The position numbers and the translations under genes were made by a program. Shown here one piece after another: positions 33,480 to 39,358 of a DNA stretch of 39,358 bases (position 1 is the first letter of the stretch; the number at the start of each line of letters is the position of its first letter). The notes beneath the pieces were generated by a model that saw nothing but the letters and a program-made list of their open reading frames with translations, had not been told where the DNA came from and searched no databases. This stretch comes from Paraglomus occultum (lineage: Eukaryota; Glomeromycota; Glomeromycetes; Paraglomerales; Paraglomeraceae). Where the stretch lies: contig CAJVPJ010000153.1 in assembly GCA_910592205.1 (NCBI GenBank), positions 1-39,358 on the forward strand. Direction: 5' to 3'.

Positions 33480-35810
33480 AAAGTAAGCGGTAGTTATTTT
33501 TTGTGGGCGGTGACTTGACGAAGCCGCATGTTTGTATGGATGTGCGGGACGGGTTGTGGTTCGCTGGTGTCTTTTGTGGATATTTAATAATGATTAGAGG
33601 ATCGGAATTAGTATTAATGTGGATTAAGTAGTTAAATTTAGTTGTTGGAAAACAGAGAAACTTACTTTACGGACATTATCAATGTTCGCAACAACACTCA
33701 CCTCCAGCGTTGTGTAAAGGGATTTGTGGCCAGGGTGATCTGTGCATCTGCGTTGCGTCTGCAGCGCAATAATTCGAACAGTTGCACGAGCAGGACAGCA
33801 GTACTTAAAAATGAAGAAGCATTTTATAGCATTAATTACTAGACGTGTGCTTGTCGTTCCTTATGCGCACGCGTGTGTGAGTGCGAATGTGAATGTGAAT
33901 ATGAGTGTACGTGATAGGGGATCTTTTTTCTCTGCGAATACTAACGACTTGTATAAAAGTCAAAAAATAAAGCACTTTGTAGTGCATGTGGCGTATTCTG
34001 TGCGAAAGCTCGCGCATGAGTGGACTCGATTGCGACACTTTGTATGTGTTATGAACAGTAATGGGACCAAATTTAGAATTCGAACTTTTCCCTTTTTTCC
34101 TTTCCTCCTCCTTTCTCCTCCTTTCTCTTTTAGTCTTTATTCTTGATTTTTTGAGAAACAGTTGTTTGTTTTGGTTTTTTCGCTAAAATACTACTTGCGA
34201 AGAAAGTGATTTGTGACTGAAAACTACAAGTAACAAACAACAGCATTATGGGCAGCTATCGTACGGGTTGATAAATTTGTGCGTTTTAATATTTTGACTG
34301 GATAATAATCGCCAATCTGAACCAAAACCATACAAGAAACCGGTTATTAAAATAAACTTGTATAAAGCGTGTGCAATATTAAACAAGAACACATCGTTAT
34401 TAATCGTAACTAATAATCATATGCGTAAGTTGGCTTTTGCTGATTAGAGCAGGCCTTTTTTCTCGTCTCAATACGTTCAGTTCCATGATTTATGCAACAG
34501 CTTTATTAGATAAATTAACACCGTCTCTAAAGTTTCAAAAAATTAAAATTTCTGTAATAAAACACGTGCGTTTCATTAATGCGTTTAACCCAATAATGTA
34601 TTCGTATCGAGACTTTTGTTTGAAATCGGGCAGTAATTATCACCGATATAAGAATTGCGCTTACGTTATAGTTAGTGAATAACGACTTTCAACTCTTTTC
34701 TCCATTAAATCGAGAGATTCACTATGCTTACATCATGTATAGCATATCAAACACTCATTTTTTCGGATGCACAGTTATTCTTTATGGTTATGGCTAAGTG
34801 GAGTTTCTATGATTAAATTTCGAATAATAAACCAGCCTAGAACTTTTATGCAAATTCTTTCAGCTGAATTTCTTCAATCTCGCCAAGAAGAAAAATATCA
34901 GTTTAACGCGCCGATATAATTAAGCCAGAACACAGACCAAGAGTCTAGAAGCGAATATGCAAAGGTTTACAGGAGCAAGATTACATCTATATACGGTACT
35001 AGTCGTGCACTAATTTAGCTGGTTAATGATTAGTTCATTTCAATCAGAAACTGATAGTGGCTTGCGGGAGCCTGACATTCTTTTTGTATTACATCCAACA
35101 AGCAAATAATATTTTTCAATGACGAAGATACAATCAACTGTGGCAATGCGCGGATGTTGTAAATGATGACGCATACTATAATTTCGTTGATCGACGTTAT
35201 GGTACAGATAGAACAAGATGTGTCCTTAATATCGATGTCTTAAATAATAGACATTACAAATTTTCTTTACCCTCATTGACAAAGTAATACATACAGTTTT
35301 ATGTATTAGGACTATGTAGCTTTAATGCAAACAAATAATATATACAGTGTGCAAACGACGTATCTTATGTGTTACTTTTAAAGTCCACAATGGAGCTTGA
35401 TAAGCGTGCCGCACGTATACGTCGCATGTTCCCGCAGATGGTTTTTCATTTTGTTTGTGTGAAAAGGAGCGTGCTGACTTGCTTACAACATAGTAATATG
35501 TCAATAAATCCATGTCTCTTCTTCGCGTTTCGTTTTCGTTTCCAAATTTTTTAACGAGGCAATCGAGGCAGTTATGTTAATGTTGAAAGTTTAGGCAGCG
35601 CTTTTTTTATTGACATGCCAAAAAATTTGTAATTATTTTTACTCGTAACAAAGCCTATTAAATAAATCAACGTTAAAAATTAAGTAATTAGAATGTTCAC
35701 CAATATTTCTCTTTTGGTCTGCAGTTGATTTAAAAAAAATGACTATTTTTACTCTAAAATACAAACGCTTCTATCGACTCCACTTCTCCAAGCTAAAAGA
35801 AGAAGTGAAA

Positions 35811-36018
35811 GTAAATAGTGAATGGTGTACTGGATGGTGAATCGCGAATAAAAATAGTGATTATATACTGGATAGTGAATCACGAATAGCGGATAGTGAT
35901 CAATGGACTAGATTTGAATAGCGAGTATTGATTAAATTAACTGAATTTGTGTGGCGAACAGCGAATAGTAATTATTGAATTGAAGTTTAACTAGCAAACA
36001 ATAATAGCGAATTATAAA
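35811..36018 (+). repeat. Degenerate GGATAGTGAATCGCGAATAG-type repeat
   Basis: Irregular direct repetition of AGTGAAT, GCGAATAG and TACTGGAT words over about 200 bp. Divergent, so probably an old minisatellite. Confidence 0.6.
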
Positions 36019-36908
36019 TGGTTGTTTGAAAGCATTGAAGTAAAAGCGTTATAACGGAATCGCATGTTATCCCAAATTAAATCCGACATGCTGTACTTCT
36101 TCAACAACCTTATTATCACCATCATGCTATTGTCGATTAACAATTATTTTCGTTCTTGCGTTTTACCTTAACGATTGTCTTGCTGCTTATTTTTTTTAAA
36201 AAAAAAATACAAATTAAATTGATATATTTTTTCTTAATGCGAGCGAAAATAATTTTTAATATCAATAATAATTCTTGGCTTACGAAACGACAATTTTGTG
36301 ACATCTTCATTAAATGCGTCTTACAAAAATACAAATAAAAACGAACTTTGGGAATTTATATCGGCGTTTCCCTATGAAGTTTTTAATAAAAATATCCCAT
36401 GCTCAATTTCCATGTATTCCGCGCTTTACTGTTCACATTTATTGTATCCCAAGTTCAATAAACCAATTATTTATTCTTTTCTCCGATTACCCTTTCCAGA
36501 AACATCTCTTACTTTTCATTCCTACCATTTATCAAAAATTCCAGTATGCATTTAATTGCAAAATTAAACTTGACACAAATAATGTCGCGGACTTGCTTCA
36601 ATAACAACATTTATGCGGATGTTTGGTACGCTAAAGAAAAGTATCTCCCTCCCGTATACCTTTACACTAGTTTAGGTCGTTTGTCGAATATCGAACAATA
36701 AGGGACATTCTAAAAATCGAAAAACATTAACCTTATATCCGGTTATGCTAGATGCTTTTCCGCAACAGGTAGACTTGTCCGAACCTAACAGCCGCTGACA
36801 TTATCAATCACTGTGTCGTAACTAATAGCTGACAGTTAATTAGTTGCGTAACATCCTTTAACTCCTCCAGCAGAGATTATGATGTCTCGTTGTTGCGAAG
36901 TTTAATGA

Positions 36909-37010
36909 CTAATAAATTAGTAAATAAGTGAATAGTAAACATTAAAATAGTGAACAGCAACAATGAATAGCGAAGAGTAAGTAACAACGAAGTAATAACG
37001 GGTAGTAATA
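36909..37010 (+). repeat. Second tract of AGTGAATAG / AGTAACAACGA words
   Basis: Uses the same GTGAATAG and AATAGCGAA words as the tract near 35.9 kb, in the same orientation. Confidence 0.45.
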
Positions 37011-38234
37011 TAAAAGCTTTGGTTTCCAAGTGTATATTCAATGCGTTAGCGTAATAGGATGTACAGTATAAGATATGCAAAAGCATTAAACTAAAAGACG
37101 CCATCATCAGAATAGAATTGAACGAAACAAAACTTTTTGATCGAAGTAGCTGGTACTACATACAGTATGTATTCAAACTCTAATCAAAGTATCCACTAAT
37201 GTTGATTTTATTAAACTATTTTTTAATGTTAATGTCACCTTTTACTTTCACTACATTTTGTCTTCTATTATATTACGGCAATCAAAATACCCAAATACAA
37301 AAAAAAAAACCGATTGATCAAACTACACTGATTAAATAAATATAATAACGTACCACAATCTTTGGTTTTCTATTTACTATTACCGGAGTATTTATACTAC
37401 TAACCCCCTTAAACTGGTGACCATTTCCAGGAAAATTTGCTGCAAATTTTCTGATCTTCTTTTCGGGCCATGTTACTATGTTATTCTCATTTGACTCATT
37501 CTTTGTTTAAACGTGTGAGTTAACATATTCAAATTTACAGTGAACAAATGCATCTGTAAAAAGCACGTACGCGTGATAAAGACATTAAATAAATTTTACC
37601 ACTATTTTACTAATATATGAGTATGCACTCCATTAATATTAAATAAAAAATGGTAGTTATCAAAATTCATCGAAGCAAGGATTTCAACTAATTATAATAA
37701 ATGTTAAGAACAGATAATGTTGTACAATGGTTTATTATTTTATAATAGACACTCACAAAATGTTGACATCTGCATAATCTCAAAAGTTTAAATCAGTAAA
37801 CTTAAATAGTAGCTTGCTTAATACGTTTAATTATAAACATCTTGAGTAACAAGAGATGCATTATATTCAATATACGAAACTGAGGATTCCTACATATATA
37901 ATCCATCTGCTTGAACTTAACAGAACTAATAAAAAAGTACAAAACTAAATTAGCATAACAATTATATTAATAGCAATAATACAATGTCGTATAATTATGA
38001 GAAAACGAATTCAAAGCCGATTTGCGGTGCAAATTTAAGCCCACGATGTCCATTTTGTTTAAAGGCGCAGCTTCTCAAATACAAATCATTGTCACGTGCA
38101 GAGGTTATTTAGAAAACTTTGCATATCAATATTAAAGATAAAGTATTTTACTTTCCTCGCCTTGGCGTATCAATTTTTTGAAAATATAGTATTAACGTCT
38201 CCGTGATAGTGCTTGAAAAGTTCTTATTCAAACG

Positions 38235-39358
38235 ATGCCGTTGCTTCCGGGGGCTAATAGTCCAGCAATTACAATCGACGACGTGATCCAATACCACTCA
38301 GTAAAACTTGAATGGATTCCTTGCTCGCAAATTACCGATATAGAACCAACACAAATTGACAACATCTACTACGCTAACTGCTATGGCAAGATACTGGTAT
38401 TACTTGGAAACAGCGAAGAATGTACGCCAACGCTTGTGAGTGAGTTTGACAGAATATACCAACTTTCGATATACTGTTTCTACAAGGACAATAATGACGT
38501 TAGTCAGTTCAGAAGACACAAACATTGGCTTTACGTGCGCAACGAACTCATAAAAGGATTTACAAAATATGAAGACAAATTTTACATGGTTGCTGACAAA
38601 CCCTTTTATTATTGTTATTCTCGTTATGGATTCTGCGCCGCATGTGGAATACTTCGATGTAGTCCCGTGTGGTGCGTCTGTGGGCATAAAGAATTATCCA
38701 ATGGATGGACTAGCAAAAATGAGCAGCTTGACGAATTCATTAAGAAATCCCAATTACAAACAAGCTCAGCAAACGATGCCTATTTGGAATGGATTCCATT
38801 TGATTGTATTGGGGGATCAGAATATAGCATAGACTTTTATGGACCACCTTTAGATTATTATCGCTCTTATGAAACTAGATTGACTCCGCTTGAAATAACG
38901 GATGAGATGGATGGTTTATTCTATGACAAGGTGACTATCAAGTATGAATATATTATGTCTATTATTTAATATTAAATAAATATTAATTTATGCATAATTT
39001 TCACTTAGTTGTGTAATGAGCATCCGGATATTCTTGCTACAAATGTTTGGCTTACAATCGGATTTACATATGATACACATAAACAAAAGTATTGTCTGAT
39101 AAAATGTGAGGATGGAATATGCCTGGCGTGTATACGTCGACTGGAACCCAAATTAAATCCATTCTGTGTTGAATGTAAAGCACCAAACCCTTCTGATTGG
39201 ACGACTGGCCACAAGTCATTGGATTTATTTATAATGGAATCATGGAGTAATGTGAAGACTGAGTGTGATGCCTACATACAATGGGTAGAGTATTCCCTAT
39301 TGACAGATGTACAAGAAATGGCCTCACTGCACCATGGATGCACACACACAGCAAAATG
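38235..39358 (+). CDS. Tandem zinc-ribbon/'WTS' module protein of the mycorrhizal-fungus kinase-associated type, 3' end beyond the window
   Basis: Exon 1 38235-38930 (232 codons, phase 0), GTGACT donor, CACTTAG acceptor, exon 2 from 39009 open to the window end (348 residues seen). Module 1: Cys134, Cys137, Cys142, Cys147 and Cys149, then GWTSKNEQLDEFI (157-169) and LEWIPF (184-189). Module 2 repeats the plan with Cys270/273 and Cys285/288, then DWTTGHKSLDLFI and QWVEYS. A LEWIP at residue 25 suggests an earlier, truncated unit. In arbuscular mycorrhizal fungi one such cysteine/WTSGN/LEWI module commonly precedes a protein kinase domain beginning right after LEWIPF. Here the position after LEWIPF holds no glycine loop but another unit. 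Whether a kinase follows cannot be seen. The intron removes the stop at 38967-38969 that would otherwise end a 244-aa frame. Confidence 0.88.

Larger units (their letters stand above)
32788..38234. other. 5.4-kb region without a firm gene
   Basis: AT-rich with a less AT-rich island at about 33120-34050. Frames in the island (33240-33479, 33642-33842, 33742-34146) lack family motifs. The remainder holds degenerate repeats (35811-36018, 36909-37010) and chance frames such as 34437-34682, 35390-35554 and 36314-36604. Confidence 0.45.

Noticed and set aside
38235-38969. Complete 244-aa protein ending at 38969
   Set aside because: The second module continues in the same phase after a proper intron (38931-39008), so the stop at 38967 lies within that intron.
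1-39358. CRISPR arrays, rRNA genes, bacterial operons or prophage
   Set aside because: No regularly spaced repeats with unique spacers, no rRNA-like sequence, and spliceosomal introns throughout. The DNA is eukaryotic nuclear.

Overview
This window looks like nuclear DNA of a fungus, most probably an arbuscular mycorrhizal fungus (Glomeromycotina) or a close relative. It is AT-rich, and its genes carry many short GT-AG introns, mostly 70-130 nt. Conserved single-copy housekeeping genes are separated by long AT-rich gaps holding transposon and effector relics. Two genes at the right end belong to families known to be greatly expanded in these fungi: a Sel1-repeat protein, and a protein with zinc-ribbon plus 'WTS..N...(D/E).FI' modules like those in front of their kinase domains. 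The assignment rests on family recognition only.

Layout. 402-4082 (+): MRD1, the five-RRM protein of small-subunit rRNA processing, 11 exons, with its ATG split by the first intron. 4163-5186 (-): a V-ATPase proteolipid subunit in 7 exons, one only 13 nt, converging on MRD1 with 80 bp between stop codons. Its upstream region has a tandemly duplicated CCAAT-containing block. 6870-7022: a CCGG-dense imperfect inverted repeat. 7115-8108 (-): a decayed Crinkler-type (CRN) gene with a P-loop remnant. 8109-12396: mostly non-coding with microsatellite and minisatellite tracts. 12397-14180 (+): an unrecognised four-exon gene (410 aa) whose N-terminal region resembles the DNA-binding domain of tyrosine recombinases. 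14181-21554: largely empty, apart from one possible 78-aa gene.

21555-23045 (+): an MMTAG2-family protein with an RS-rich tail, 9 exons, including micro-exons of 13, 4 and 11 nt. 23592-24901 (+): RRP7, a second 18S rRNA maturation factor. About 25930-27021 (-): a dead pogo/Tigger-type DDE transposase in which all three catalytic aspartate motifs can still be read in broken frames. 27251-27373: a hairpin-type inverted repeat in front of EMC5. 27540-28083 (+): EMC5, an ER membrane protein insertase subunit, 4 exons. 28084-32013: non-coding, with two small uncharacterised ORFs, one encoding a possible secreted peptide. 32014-32787 (-): an intact Sel1-repeat gene with nearly identical 108-bp repeats. 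32788-38234: no convincing gene. 38235 to the window end (+): the zinc-ribbon module gene, one intron seen, running off the edge.

MRD1 and RRP7 both act in small-subunit ribosome assembly, but otherwise the neighbours share no obvious pathway, as expected in a eukaryote. Gene models were built by hand from donor and acceptor sites, reading frame and family conservation. All the housekeeping models close without frameshift.
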